Of a DNA stretch of 64,000 nucleotides, positions 26,653 through 34,692 are shown one piece after another; within the stretch, counting starts at the first letter, position 1, and each line of letters begins with the position of its first letter. A program made the position numbers and the translations under genes. The notes beneath the pieces were generated by a model, which made no database searches, was not told the DNA's origin, and saw only the letters and a program-made list of their open reading frames with translations. Origin of the DNA: Tardiphaga sp051811025 (lineage in GTDB: Bacteria; Pseudomonadota; Alphaproteobacteria; Rhizobiales; Xanthobacteraceae); assembly GCF_051811025.1 (NCBI RefSeq), contig NZ_JBPWQE010000001.1:4960001-5024000 (forward strand), in the 5' to 3' direction.

Positions 26653-27483
26653 ATGGCGTCGACACGATCGGCTGCGCCAATGCTGCTGGCAATGGTGTTC
26701 GCACTCTCCCTGCAACCGGCCTCCGCACAAACCGCAGCACAGCCCCCCGCGCCAACATCTGCCGGCCCCATCGATCCAGCGTTGACGCAAGACCTCGTGG
26801 TGGCGAACCGCGTCCTCACCGATCTCAATGTGATTGACGGTTTCGGCCATGTCAGCATGCGCCACCCGACCGACCCCAACCGCTATCTGATGGGGCGCTC
26901 CGTGGCTCCGGCGCTCGTGACCGCCGACGACATCATGGAATACGACCTCGATTCCAATCCGGTCGATGCGAAGGGACGCGCCAGCTTCCTCGAACGCTTC
27001 ATCCATGGCGAGATCTACAAGGCCAGGCCCGACGTCAAAGCCGTCGTCCATACGCATTCGCCCGGGATCATCCCCTTCAGCGTCAGCAGCACGCCGTTGC
27101 GGCCGGTGTTCCACCTTGGCGCCTTCCTGTTTCCCGAGGTGCCGGTGTTCGAAATTCGCGACAGCGCCGGCATGAGCAACATGCTGGTCAGCAACGCGCA
27201 ACTCGGCAAGGCGCTGGCCAGTACGCTCGGCGATCGCAGCGTCGCTCTGATGCGCGGCCATGGCAGCGTGGTCGTGGCATCCACCATTCCGATGGCGGTG
27301 TTTCGCGCCCATTACAGCAACGTCAATGCGCAGCTGCAGTCGCAGGCGCTCGCTTTGGGCGGATCGGTGAGCTATTTGCTGGGCGAGGAAAGCCAGAAAA
27401 CGCTGGCTGTCATCGACCAGATCCATGGCCGGGCCTGGGACCTGTGGAAGCGCGCAGCGCTGGAGAAGATGGCGCCCAAATAG
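26653..27483 (+). CDS. Exported class II aldolase/adducin family protein
   Basis: A 276-residue protein with a Sec signal peptide (ending near PASAQTAA) and a class II aldolase/adducin domain: NVIDGFGHVSMRHP, the metal-binding VVHTHSPGIIPFS and MRGHGSVVVASTIPMAVFRA. These enzymes bind zinc through three histidines and cleave or epimerise phosphorylated sugars, usually in the cytoplasm, so a periplasmic location is unusual. GGGGAGAC precedes the ATG; the frame is open much further upstream but that part overlaps the dioxygenase gene. It starts 49 bases after the dioxygenase and may be co-transcribed. The substrate is unknown. Confidence 0.85.
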   Translation: MASTRSAAPMLLAMVFALSLQPASAQTAAQPPAPTSAGPIDPALTQDLVVANRVLTDLNVIDGFGHVSMRHPTDPNRYLMGRSVAPALVTADDIMEYDLDSNPVDAKGRASFLERFIHGEIYKARPDVKAVVHTHSPGIIPFSVSSTPLRPVFHLGAFLFPEVPVFEIRDSAGMSNMLVSNAQLGKALASTLGDRSVALMRGHGSVVVASTIPMAVFRAHYSNVNAQLQSQALALGGSVSYLLGEESQKTLAVIDQIHGRAWDLWKRAALEKMAPK

Positions 27484-27493
27484 CGAGGCCGCA

Positions 27494-28549
27494 TCAGGCC
27501 TCGTGAACCCGAACCTCGATGTCGTCATAGCCTTTGACGCGATACACGATCACCGAGATCATCCAGCTCAGGATGAAAATCGCGATGATGAGGTAGCCGA
27601 GCGCGCCGAAATTCTCGTTCAGCGCCTCGATGCCGTCCCAGAAACTGCCTGACAGGTCGAGCTTGCGGCCGATCAGACCAAGCGCCTCGACGCCGCCAAT
27701 CACCAGCGCCACGATCACCGACACCAGGGTGATGATCATGTTGTAATACAGCTTGCGGATCGGCTTGACGAAGGCCCAGCCATAGGCGCGCACCATCAGC
27801 ACCGAGTCCGTCGCATCGACCAGCGACATTCCGGCCGTGAACAGTGCGGGGAATACGAGTATTGACCACATCGACATGCCGTCAGCGCTTTGCGAGGCCG
27901 AGATGCCCAGCAGTGCGATCTCGGTCGCGGTATCGAAGCCGAGCCCGAACAGGATGCCGAGCGGATACATGTGCCAGCTCTTCGAGATCACGTCGAAGAC
28001 CGAGCGCAGCATGCGACCGATGACACCGCGTTGCGCGAGCAGAATATTGAGGTCTTCATCGATAAACCGCTCACCGCGCTTCACCGCCTTGAACAGGCGA
28101 TACACCGATACGAGAATGAAGATATTGGCCACTGCCACGATCAGCAGGAAGAAAGCCGAGACGCTGGTGCCGATCAGGCCGCCGATTTCCTTGAAGTTCG
28201 CAAATTTGTCCTGCAGCGCCGACACTGCCAACGCCACAAAGACCGATGCCACGACCACTACGGTGGAATGACCGAGCGAGAAGAACAGGCCCACCGACAG
28301 CGGCCGTTTGCCGGACTGCATGAGCTTGCGCGTCACATTGTCGATGGCCGCGATATGATCGGCGTCAACCGCGTGGCGCAGGCCGAAGGTGTAGGCGAGC
28401 AGCGCCGTGCCGAGCAGCACCGGCTGATCGCGGAAGGCGATCAAGGCCCATATCCAGGCCAGCACATTGGCCGGAATCAGAATAGCGTAAATGGCGATGA
28501 TGCGGCCGCGCAGATTATCGGCGCCATCGTTGAAGAGTGTGCGGATCAT
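27494..28549 (-). CDS. Nickel/cobalt transporter, NiCoT (HoxN/NixA) family
   Basis: A 351-residue high-affinity Ni2+/Co2+ permease with about eight helices. The family signature HAVDADHIAAIDN (HX4DH) in helix 2 and LFFSLGHSTVVV, LGFDTATEI and FPALFTAGMSLVDATD are all present. The start is at MIRTLFNDG; the frame is open 75 bases upstream. It is convergent with the class II aldolase gene. No urease or hydrogenase genes occur in the window, so the metal's destination is unknown. Nickel versus cobalt cannot be told from this alone. Confidence 0.92.
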   Translation of the reverse strand: MIRTLFNDGADNLRGRIIAIYAILIPANVLAWIWALIAFRDQPVLLGTALLAYTFGLRHAVDADHIAAIDNVTRKLMQSGKRPLSVGLFFSLGHSTVVVVASVFVALAVSALQDKFANFKEIGGLIGTSVSAFFLLIVAVANIFILVSVYRLFKAVKRGERFIDEDLNILLAQRGVIGRMLRSVFDVISKSWHMYPLGILFGLGFDTATEIALLGISASQSADGMSMWSILVFPALFTAGMSLVDATDSVLMVRAYGWAFVKPIRKLYYNMIITLVSVIVALVIGGVEALGLIGRKLDLSGSFWDGIEALNENFGALGYLIIAIFILSWMISVIVYRVKGYDDIEVRVHEA

Positions 28550-28767
28550 GGGAATTTGGCAGTCCGAATTACCACCGGATTGTTTCAGGAAGGCCCGGCG
28601 GACGCAACCTGACCTCATTCGCATCGAATTCGCCGCATTTCCGGCACAAAGCGATTAACCGCAGGGCCCGGTTAGGTGGCGGCAGGGGTGCCGCTTCCTA
28701 TATGTACGTGATAAGAATGACACAGAATTCGCTGCGCGCCGATCGCACGGCCCAACCCGAGGCGTTG

Positions 28768-29004
28768 ATGGACACCGAACAGGAACAGAAGACACCCGCA
28801 GAACTGAAGGAAATCCGGCTCGCCCGCAAGGCGGCGCAGGAAGCCGAAGGCGTGAAGGCGATGGCGGACATTGCAGCCGCCGATGTCGCCATCCGCAAGC
28901 GGACCGAGGAACTGCGCGCGCTTCGCCTCGCCCGGGAAGCCGAGGAGCTGGCCAATCCACCCGCGCCGAAACCGAAAGCTGCTAGAAAAAAGAAAACGAC
29001 CTGA
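28768..29004 (+). CDS. Small charged alpha-helical protein, first of a coupled pair
   Basis: About 78 residues, highly charged and predicted mostly coiled helix (EIRLARKAAQEAEGVKAMAD, LRALRLAREAEEL), ending in a Lys-rich tail. Its stop TGA overlaps the ATG of the next gene, so the two are translationally coupled. Both share the short motif (L/M)RLAREA. The start at ATG 28768 is preceded by GAGG; in-frame ATGs at 28702 and 28717 are alternatives. No family recognised; a nucleic-acid-binding role is possible from the basic tail but is only a guess. Confidence 0.6.
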   Translation: MDTEQEQKTPAELKEIRLARKAAQEAEGVKAMADIAAADVAIRKRTEELRALRLAREAEELANPPAPKPKAARKKKTT

Positions 29005-29258
29005 TGCCAACTGACGACAAAGCAACGAAATCCGAACGCGACGCCGCGGCCAAAGCGGTTCTCGACAACATGGCCCGACTGAAGGCCATGCGCCTTGCCC
29101 GCGAAGCGGTATCGCCCCCCGCACCGGCCAAGAAGAAAGCCGCAACGAAATCGGGCAAGACGTCTTCGGGCAAGACATCGTCAAGCAAATCGACGGAAAA
29201 AGCACAGGCTCTGGCTGCGTGGCTCGCCGATCAGCGCAGCGGCGGCCGCAGGACCTGA
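29004..29258 (+). CDS. Small basic protein, second of a coupled pair
   Basis: An 84-residue Lys/Ser/Ala-rich protein with a helical N terminus (RLKAMRLAREA, matching the preceding gene) and a low-complexity centre of repeated GKTSSGKTSS, ending with LAAWLADQRSGGRR. Its ATG shares the last base of the upstream TGA stop, so translation is coupled. The composition resembles histone-like or ribosome-associated small proteins, but no named family is recognised. Confidence 0.6.
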   Translation: MPTDDKATKSERDAAAKAVLDNMARLKAMRLAREAVSPPAPAKKKAATKSGKTSSGKTSSSKSTEKAQALAAWLADQRSGGRRT

Positions 29259-29264
29259 TCTATC

Positions 29265-29516
29265 TCAGGCCGCGCTCGGCGCCGGCCATTCGATCATGGT
29301 ACGGGTCTTGGTCGCAGAATCGTAGACCTGGATCTGAAGCATCTGAAACTGGTTCTTCAGCTTCATGCCGGCTTCTTCCGCGGCTTCGACCGTATCGTGA
29401 TGCGATTTGAAATGGCCATCCACCACCAGTGAATAACCTTCGGTCGGCGCCCTGTCGGCGCGGAGGAATTTGCGCGCCTGCGGTTCGTCGATTTCTAACT
29501 TGGGCTTCTTCATCAT
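29265..29516 (-). CDS. Small conserved hypothetical protein
   Basis: About 83 residues with a plausible globular fold: KPKLEIDEPQARKFLRAD, GYSLVVDGHFKSHHDTVEAAEEAG and a C-terminal beta stretch MLQIQVYDSATKTRTMIEW. GGAG lies just before the double ATG that starts it. It ends six bases from the end of the coupled basic-protein pair, so the genes converge. I do not recognise a function. Confidence 0.65.
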   Translation of the reverse strand: MMKKPKLEIDEPQARKFLRADRAPTEGYSLVVDGHFKSHHDTVEAAEEAGMKLKNQFQMLQIQVYDSATKTRTMIEWPAPSAA

Positions 29517-29671
29517 CACTCCAGAACAGGATTCGCCCGATTTCAAAGCGGGCAGGATTCGCCCCCATTTACACGGTCATGCGGAAAAGCACAGGGCAAT
29601 TGCGGGATTACGGCAATATCTGCTTCAATCACGGTCAGAATGAGGTCAACGCAAGCAATCCGGCGAGGAAA

Positions 29672-29824
29672 ATGATGAGCGGACGAGTGGGCAGGCCCGG
29701 CGACGACAAGCCGGCCAAGGACGATCCGAAGAAGCCCACGCCCGCACCGGCGCGGCCTGAGGATGACGAGGAAGACGGCGACATCGCCACGCCGAAACGG
29801 GATCGCGACGACGAAGACATCTAG
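29672..29824 (+). CDS. Very small acidic/basic protein
   Basis: A 50-residue product with a strong GAGGAAA ribosome site before ATG ATG. It is almost entirely charged and proline residues (PGDDKPAKDDPKKPTPAPAR followed by an Asp/Glu-rich end), so it should be disordered. A real gene is suggested by the ribosome site and good codon use, but no family is known to me. Confidence 0.45.
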   Translation: MMSGRVGRPGDDKPAKDDPKKPTPAPARPEDDEEDGDIATPKRDRDDEDI

Positions 29825-29850
29825 TGCGCGGCGAGGTCGCTAAATAAGAC

Positions 29851-29878
29851 GTCGGCGCACCATGACTGACGCGCCGAC
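29851..29878. terminator. Hairpin between convergent units
   Basis: gtcggcgc and gcgccgac form a perfect 8-bp stem around a 12-base loop, between the small gene ending at 29824 and the DapA-like gene ending at 29907 on the other strand. There is no strong T run. Confidence 0.35.
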
Positions 29879-29906
29879 AAATTCGATTAGTGATGATCGC
29901 TACGCG

Positions 29907-30833
29907 TCAGGCGGCTTTCAGGCCGACATCCGGCAGAGACGGACGGTGACGCAGCGCCTTTGCCATGATCCCCTCCACTTCCGCTTTCTCATGCGGCAGC
30001 AGCGCGAGGCGCGGCGGGCGTGTCAAAGCAGTGCCGCGGCCCATGATGTTTTCACACAGCTTGATGCACTGGACGAGATCCGGGCGCGCATCGAGATGCA
30101 GCAGTGGCATGAACCATTCATAGATCGCCATCGCCTCTTGGAGGCGGCCGGCCTTGGCCAGACGGAACAGCGTCTCGCCCTCGCGCGGGAAGGCATTGGA
30201 CATGCCCGACACCCAACCAACCGCGCCCATCGCCACGCTCTCCACGATGACGTCATCAAGACCGGCGAACAGCACGAAGCGGTCGCCGACCATGTTGCGC
30301 GTGTCGATGAAGCGGCGTGTATCGCCGGACGAATCCTTGAAGCAGACAACCGTCTCGACATCGGCCAGTGTGGCGAGAATGTCGGGGGTGACATCATTCT
30401 TGTAGATCGGCGGGTTGTTGTAGAGCATGACCGGCAGATCGGTGGCCGTGGCGACCGAACGGAAGTGCGCGGCGGTCTCAAACGGCTTGGACGAATAGAC
30501 CAAAGCGGGCATCACCATGATGCCATCGATGCCGACGCGCGCGGCTTCCTTGGCGGTGTCCACGGCAAAGGCCGTGGTGAACTCGGCGATACCGCAGAGC
30601 ACTGGCACGCGGCCCTTCGCGACCGACTTGGCCGCTTCCATGATCGCGATCTTTTCCTTGCGCTCCAGCGAGGTGTTCTCGCCGACCGAGCCGCAGATGA
30701 TCAGGCCGGACACGCCGTCGCGGATCAGGCCGTCCATGACTTTGGTGGTGGCGTCGATGTCGAGCGACAGATCGTCATGGAATTGGGTGGTGACAGCCGG
30801 GAAGACGCCTTCCCAGGAAATACGGGGACTCAT
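29907..30833 (-). CDS. Dihydrodipicolinate synthase (DapA) family lyase
   Basis: A 308-residue class I aldolase-fold enzyme that forms a Schiff base with pyruvate or a 2-oxo acid. The Schiff-base Lys is in VCFKDSSGD, with GSVGENTSL and the conserved Tyr in PVMLYNNPP. The C-terminal half is more divergent than biosynthetic DapA. It is the last gene downstream of a TRAP transporter operon, so a catabolic lyase (for example sialate-, sugar-acid- or hydroxyproline-derived substrates) is more likely than lysine synthesis. CGGAG eight bases before the ATG at 30833 supports the start. Confidence 0.85.
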   Translation of the reverse strand: MSPRISWEGVFPAVTTQFHDDLSLDIDATTKVMDGLIRDGVSGLIICGSVGENTSLERKEKIAIMEAAKSVAKGRVPVLCGIAEFTTAFAVDTAKEAARVGIDGIMVMPALVYSSKPFETAAHFRSVATATDLPVMLYNNPPIYKNDVTPDILATLADVETVVCFKDSSGDTRRFIDTRNMVGDRFVLFAGLDDVIVESVAMGAVGWVSGMSNAFPREGETLFRLAKAGRLQEAMAIYEWFMPLLHLDARPDLVQCIKLCENIMGRGTALTRPPRLALLPHEKAEVEGIMAKALRHRPSLPDVGLKAA

Positions 30834-30904
30834 GGCAAAACTCCGTGTGATGCCGGCGCGCATGGCGCGCCGGCCGATGAGGATGATGGGCGGGAATTAG
30901 AGGA

Positions 30905-31888
30905 TCAGATCGTCGCGCCGACCTTGCGCAGCTCGGCGAGCACTGGCGCTTTCGGTAGCCAGATCTTGTCGAACTCGGCAATGACGGCTTCGGTATCCTT
31001 GACGGCCACCTGACGCACGGGCACCGACGTGCCCTTGAAGTTCTCGATCAGTGCCGGCTCGCCAGCAGCCAACTCGTCGATCTGTGCATCGAGCGTCGAT
31101 TTGACCGCCTTGGTGATCAGCTCCTTGTCGGCGGCGGGCAGCGACTGCCAGACGCGGCCGGACACGACGGCGGCCATCGGCATGAAGACGGCATTCATCT
31201 GCAGGATCGACTTCGACACCTTGTCGAAGCGCTGGTTCCAGGAGAATTCCAGATCGGCTTCCAGACCATCGACCTGTCCATTCGACATGGCGTCGAACAC
31301 CTGCGGCGTCGGAATGGGCGTCGGTGCAGCGCCAAGCGACGAATAGAAGTCGCGATAGACCGGCGTCGGATTGATGCGCAGCTTCATGCCCTTGATGTCG
31401 GCAAGCGTGTTGAGATCCCTGACCGCGAAGACCGCGCGCATGCCGGTGATACCCCAGCCGAGGCCGATGGTGCCGGTTTCCGCAGGCAGCACGTCGAACA
31501 GTTTCACGGCCGCCGGATGACGCACGAACTTCGCCACGGCCGGCGTCGAACGCACAATATAGGGCGCGTTGATCGCCGCGATATGCGGCACGCGCGAACC
31601 GAGCTCGGCAGCCTGGATGAAGCCCATATCGAGCGCGCCGGTCTGCAACTGCTGCATCATCGCCGCCTCGTTGCCGAGCTGGCCGGAGTGAAACACCGTC
31701 ATGGTCAGACGGCCCTTGGTCTCTTCCTTGAGCTGATCGGCGAGCTTCAGCGCAGCCTTGTTCCAGGAATGGCCGTTCGGCGTGATGAGGCCGAGACGCA
31801 GCTCCTTGGCCTGCGCCAATGACAGCGACGGGGCGAACACCGAAGCAGCTGCCGATGCGGCGAGGAAGCGACGACGTGAGATGGTCAT
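30905..31888 (-). CDS. TRAP transporter solute-binding protein, DctP type
   Basis: A 327-residue periplasmic binding protein of the TRAP (tripartite ATP-independent periplasmic) family, for C4-dicarboxylate-like or sugar-acid ligands. It begins MTISRRRFLAASAAAS, a twin-arginine-like signal peptide. The family blocks GHSWNKAALKLAD and GMKLRINPTPVYRDFY contain the conserved arginine that binds the ligand carboxylate. AAGGAG precedes the ATG. It sits between the permease gene and the lyase gene in one operon. The ligand is probably the substrate of the DapA-like enzyme. Confidence 0.9.
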   Translation of the reverse strand: MTISRRRFLAASAAASVFAPSLSLAQAKELRLGLITPNGHSWNKAALKLADQLKEETKGRLTMTVFHSGQLGNEAAMMQQLQTGALDMGFIQAAELGSRVPHIAAINAPYIVRSTPAVAKFVRHPAAVKLFDVLPAETGTIGLGWGITGMRAVFAVRDLNTLADIKGMKLRINPTPVYRDFYSSLGAAPTPIPTPQVFDAMSNGQVDGLEADLEFSWNQRFDKVSKSILQMNAVFMPMAAVVSGRVWQSLPAADKELITKAVKSTLDAQIDELAAGEPALIENFKGTSVPVRQVAVKDTEAVIAEFDKIWLPKAPVLAELRKVGATI

Positions 31889-31916
31889 GACGGAGGCTCC
31901 TTGATGTGTGGGGGGC

Positions 31917-33182
31917 TTACTTGATGAGGGCGAGAGACAGATACGGATAGAGCGAGAGCAGCACCAAGAGGATGCAGGAGATGAAGAAGAACGGCAGTGT
32001 CACCATGAACATCTTGCCGGGCTTGGCGCCGGTGACGGCAGCCGCGACGAAAAAGCAGAGCCCGACAGGCGGCGACAACAGGCCGAGCACGAGATTGATC
32101 ACAACCACCACGCCGAAGTGCCTGGGATCGATGTGATAGATCTCGGTGGCCACCGGAAGAAGGATCGGCACAGTCATGATCAGGCCGGGCACGCCATCGA
32201 TCACCGTGCCGATGACAAGCAGGATGACATTGCAGATCAGCATGAAGCTGATCGGATCCTTGGCTACGGTCTGGATCCAGGCGGCGGTCTCCTGCGGCAC
32301 CTTGCCGAAGATCAACACCCAGGAGAACACCGCGGCAGCGGCCACCAGAAACAGCACGATGGCCGAATAGATGCCGGAGCGCAGCATCATCTGCGGCAGC
32401 TGCGACCACTCGAATTCTTTAGTCCAGTATTTGCCGACAACAGCAGCGGCGACTGCGCCGACCGCAGCCGATTCCGTTGCGTTTGCCAGACCGCCAAGAA
32501 TGGAGCCGACGATGACGATGGGAATCAAGAGGGTTGGCGAGGTGCGCAGAATGGTCATCATACGCTGTTTCGGCGTCTGATATTCGGCGCGCGGATAGTT
32601 ATAGATGTAGCCCATCAGCGCGATGACGATGCAGAACATGCCGGTCAGGATCACCCCGGGAATGATACCGGCGATCAGCATGTCACTGACCGACACCTGC
32701 GCCAAAACGCTGTAGACCACGAACATCACCGATGGCGGGATGATGGGGCCGAGCATGCCGCCATAGGCCGTGAGGCCGGCAGCAAAGGTCTTGTCGTAGC
32801 CTTTCTTTTCCATTTCCGGGACCATGATCTGCGCCATGATCGCGACCTGTGCGGTCGCCGAGCCGAGAATGGAGGAGATGAACATGTTGGCGAGAATATT
32901 GACGTAGGCCAGTCCGCCCTTCAGCGAGCCGACAAAGGCCATCGCCATGTCGACGATGCGCTTGGTGATGCCGCCGCCATTCATGATCTCGCCGATCAGG
33001 ATGAACAGCGGAATCGCGATCAGGCCGTAGCTGTCGACGCCGCCGAACAGCTGCAGCGGATAGGATTGGAACAGCACCGGATTGCCGGATGCCATGATGT
33101 AGACGAAACCGGCAAGGCAGAGACAAAGGCCGATCGGCACGCCGACCAGCATGATCACCGTGAATGCAGCGAAGGTGATCAT
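31917..33182 (-). CDS. TRAP transporter large permease, DctM type
   Basis: A 421-residue, roughly twelve-helix membrane subunit that carries the ion-coupled transport step with the small subunit. Family features include IPLFILIGEIMNGGGITKRI, GSATAQVAIMAQIMVPEM and GGMLGPIIPPSVMFVVYS. Its ATG overlaps the stop of the small subunit gene by one base (TGATG), so the pair is translationally coupled. No fusion or truncation seen; length is normal for DctM. Confidence 0.93.
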   Translation of the reverse strand: MITFAAFTVIMLVGVPIGLCLCLAGFVYIMASGNPVLFQSYPLQLFGGVDSYGLIAIPLFILIGEIMNGGGITKRIVDMAMAFVGSLKGGLAYVNILANMFISSILGSATAQVAIMAQIMVPEMEKKGYDKTFAAGLTAYGGMLGPIIPPSVMFVVYSVLAQVSVSDMLIAGIIPGVILTGMFCIVIALMGYIYNYPRAEYQTPKQRMMTILRTSPTLLIPIVIVGSILGGLANATESAAVGAVAAAVVGKYWTKEFEWSQLPQMMLRSGIYSAIVLFLVAAAAVFSWVLIFGKVPQETAAWIQTVAKDPISFMLICNVILLVIGTVIDGVPGLIMTVPILLPVATEIYHIDPRHFGVVVVINLVLGLLSPPVGLCFFVAAAVTGAKPGKMFMVTLPFFFISCILLVLLSLYPYLSLALIK

Positions 33183-33805
33183 CAGTTGACCCCGTCGAGT
33201 TCAGAGAGCTGGAAGCCTTTCGGCGGCACCTTGGCGACGAGACCGAGGTCCTCGAGCAGATTGGCAATGCCATGGATGGTGATCGACACCGCGAAGATCG
33301 GCAGTGTCAGATACAGCACCCATGTCGGCCAGTTCAGCGTCTGCGTGCGCTCGGTGTAGAGGAAGTTGAAGGTCTGGCCGGCGAACTTCTTCGCGTCGAA
33401 GCCTGCTTGCGCAAGGCCGATCGGGTCCATCCAGAGGAGGCAGGTGACGATCAGGCCGACACCGAACACGATCACCGTGCTCGTGGCGATGATCTTGAAG
33501 ATCTGCTGGCTTTTGGCCGACAGGCGCTCGGTCATCATGGTGACCGCAAAATCGAGCCGCAGGCGGGTCATCGCGGAGGCGCCGATGAAGGTCAGCCAGA
33601 CCACCGAATACACCGCCGACTCGTCGATCCAGTAGATCGGGAAGTGCGAATAGCGGGTGACGACATTCACCAGGATCAGCGCCGTCAGCAGATACATCAG
33701 GCCCATCAGCGCCAAGCGCTCGAAGGCGAGCAGCCCCGCGGACGCCGCCAGGATGACCCGGCGGACCCCGATGGCTGGGGCCGTCGACATCGTCTGGTCA
33801 CTCAT
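33182..33805 (-). CDS. TRAP transporter small permease, DctQ type
   Basis: A 207-residue membrane protein with four main helices, the second subunit of the TRAP permease. It shows the family block YWIDESAVYSVVWLTFIGASAMTR near residues 58-81. It is the first gene of the operon (small permease, large permease, binding protein, lyase) and its promoter region is shared with the divergent GntR-family regulator. An in-frame ATG five codons later is an alternative start. Confidence 0.88.
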   Translation of the reverse strand: MSDQTMSTAPAIGVRRVILAASAGLLAFERLALMGLMYLLTALILVNVVTRYSHFPIYWIDESAVYSVVWLTFIGASAMTRLRLDFAVTMMTERLSAKSQQIFKIIATSTVIVFGVGLIVTCLLWMDPIGLAQAGFDAKKFAGQTFNFLYTERTQTLNWPTWVLYLTLPIFAVSITIHGIANLLEDLGLVAKVPPKGFQLSELDGVN

Positions 33806-33844
33806 AAACGGCCCCCACTGTCACGATTGTGATATGATTTTTGG

Positions 33845-33863
33845 ATCGTATAATTTATACAAT
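33845..33863. promoter_or_regulatory. Probable GntR/FCD-regulator operator
   Basis: atcgtataatttatacaat contains a perfect palindrome (gtataa-t-ttatac, 33848-33860) in an AT-rich island between the divergent TRAP operon and the gntR-type gene. It fits the ATTGTAT/ATACAAT shape reported for several FCD-subfamily regulators. It could control both directions. Confidence 0.55.
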
Positions 33864-33985
33864 TTCTGTGTCAAACGCTGATTTGCACAAATTCGCGCCT
33901 TGAGGAGTTTTTGTGCGGCAGCGAAGACGGGACAAGATCTGAGATCAATCCGGCCGGAATCCGGAGAAAAAGGCTCGATAAATCA

Positions 33986-34663
33986 ATGAGCGCGCCGCTA
34001 AAGCACCGCACACTCTCGGCCATGATCACCGATCAGCTGCGCCAGGCGATCCTCGACGGTACCCATCCGGCCGGCTCCCAGCTGCGCCAGGACGCGCTGG
34101 GCGAGGCCTATGGCGTGAGCCGGATCCCGGTGCGGGAAGCGCTATTTCAGCTCGAGGCCGAAGGGCTGGTGAAGATCGTCCCGCAAAAGGGCGCCATCGT
34201 TTCGGAACTGTCGCTCGACGAAATCAACGACGTGTTCGATCTCCGGGTCATCCTCGAGCCACGGATGCTGGCGCAGTCCGCGCCGCATTTTGTCGATGAC
34301 GACTTCGCTGCACTCGACGACATCCAGCACCGCTTCGAGAAGGCGATTGCCGCCGGCAATATCAGCGAATGGGGACAGCTCAACGCCGATTTCCATATGG
34401 CGATGTATGTCCGGGCGCGGCAGCCGCGCACGCAGTCGATCGTGACGGCGCTGCTGCAAACCAGCGACCGCTACACGCGTATGCAACTCTCGACGACCGC
34501 CGCGATGGGCATCGCCGAGAAAGAACATGCCGAACTCATTGCGCTGTGCCGCAGCCAGCAAATCGACGACGCCTGCCGTTTCCTGGAACGTCACATCGAG
34601 TCGGTGCGCGCAGACCTTCTACGCGTCATCGGCCGCACCATTCCGAAGAGTGGCGCGGCGTAG
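33986..34663 (+). CDS. GntR-family (FCD subfamily) transcriptional regulator
   Basis: A 225-residue regulator with an N-terminal winged helix-turn-helix (AILDGTHPAGSQLRQDALGE, GVSRIPVREALFQLEAEGLV) and a C-terminal all-helical FCD ligand domain (ADFHMAMY and the metal-binding His residues in EKEHAELI and ERHIESVRADL). It is divergent from the TRAP/lyase operon and is the likely repressor of it, with the palindrome at 33845-33863 between them. The effector is unknown, probably the imported acid or a product. The start at ATG 33986 leaves out an upstream in-frame segment without domain content. Confidence 0.9.
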   Translation: MSAPLKHRTLSAMITDQLRQAILDGTHPAGSQLRQDALGEAYGVSRIPVREALFQLEAEGLVKIVPQKGAIVSELSLDEINDVFDLRVILEPRMLAQSAPHFVDDDFAALDDIQHRFEKAIAAGNISEWGQLNADFHMAMYVRARQPRTQSIVTALLQTSDRYTRMQLSTTAAMGIAEKEHAELIALCRSQQIDDACRFLERHIESVRADLLRVIGRTIPKSGAA

Positions 34664-34692
34664 ACGCGCCGCTCGAATCGCGCGATTGCGGT

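Noticed and set aside
28550..28700. Possible cobalamin or metal riboswitch before the Ni/Co transporter
   Set aside because: No B12 box (gccactg-type) or other known aptamer pattern was recognisable on the minus strand.
28768..29258. Coupled small genes as a toxin-antitoxin pair
   Set aside because: Neither product resembles a known toxin or antitoxin; both are charged low-complexity proteins.
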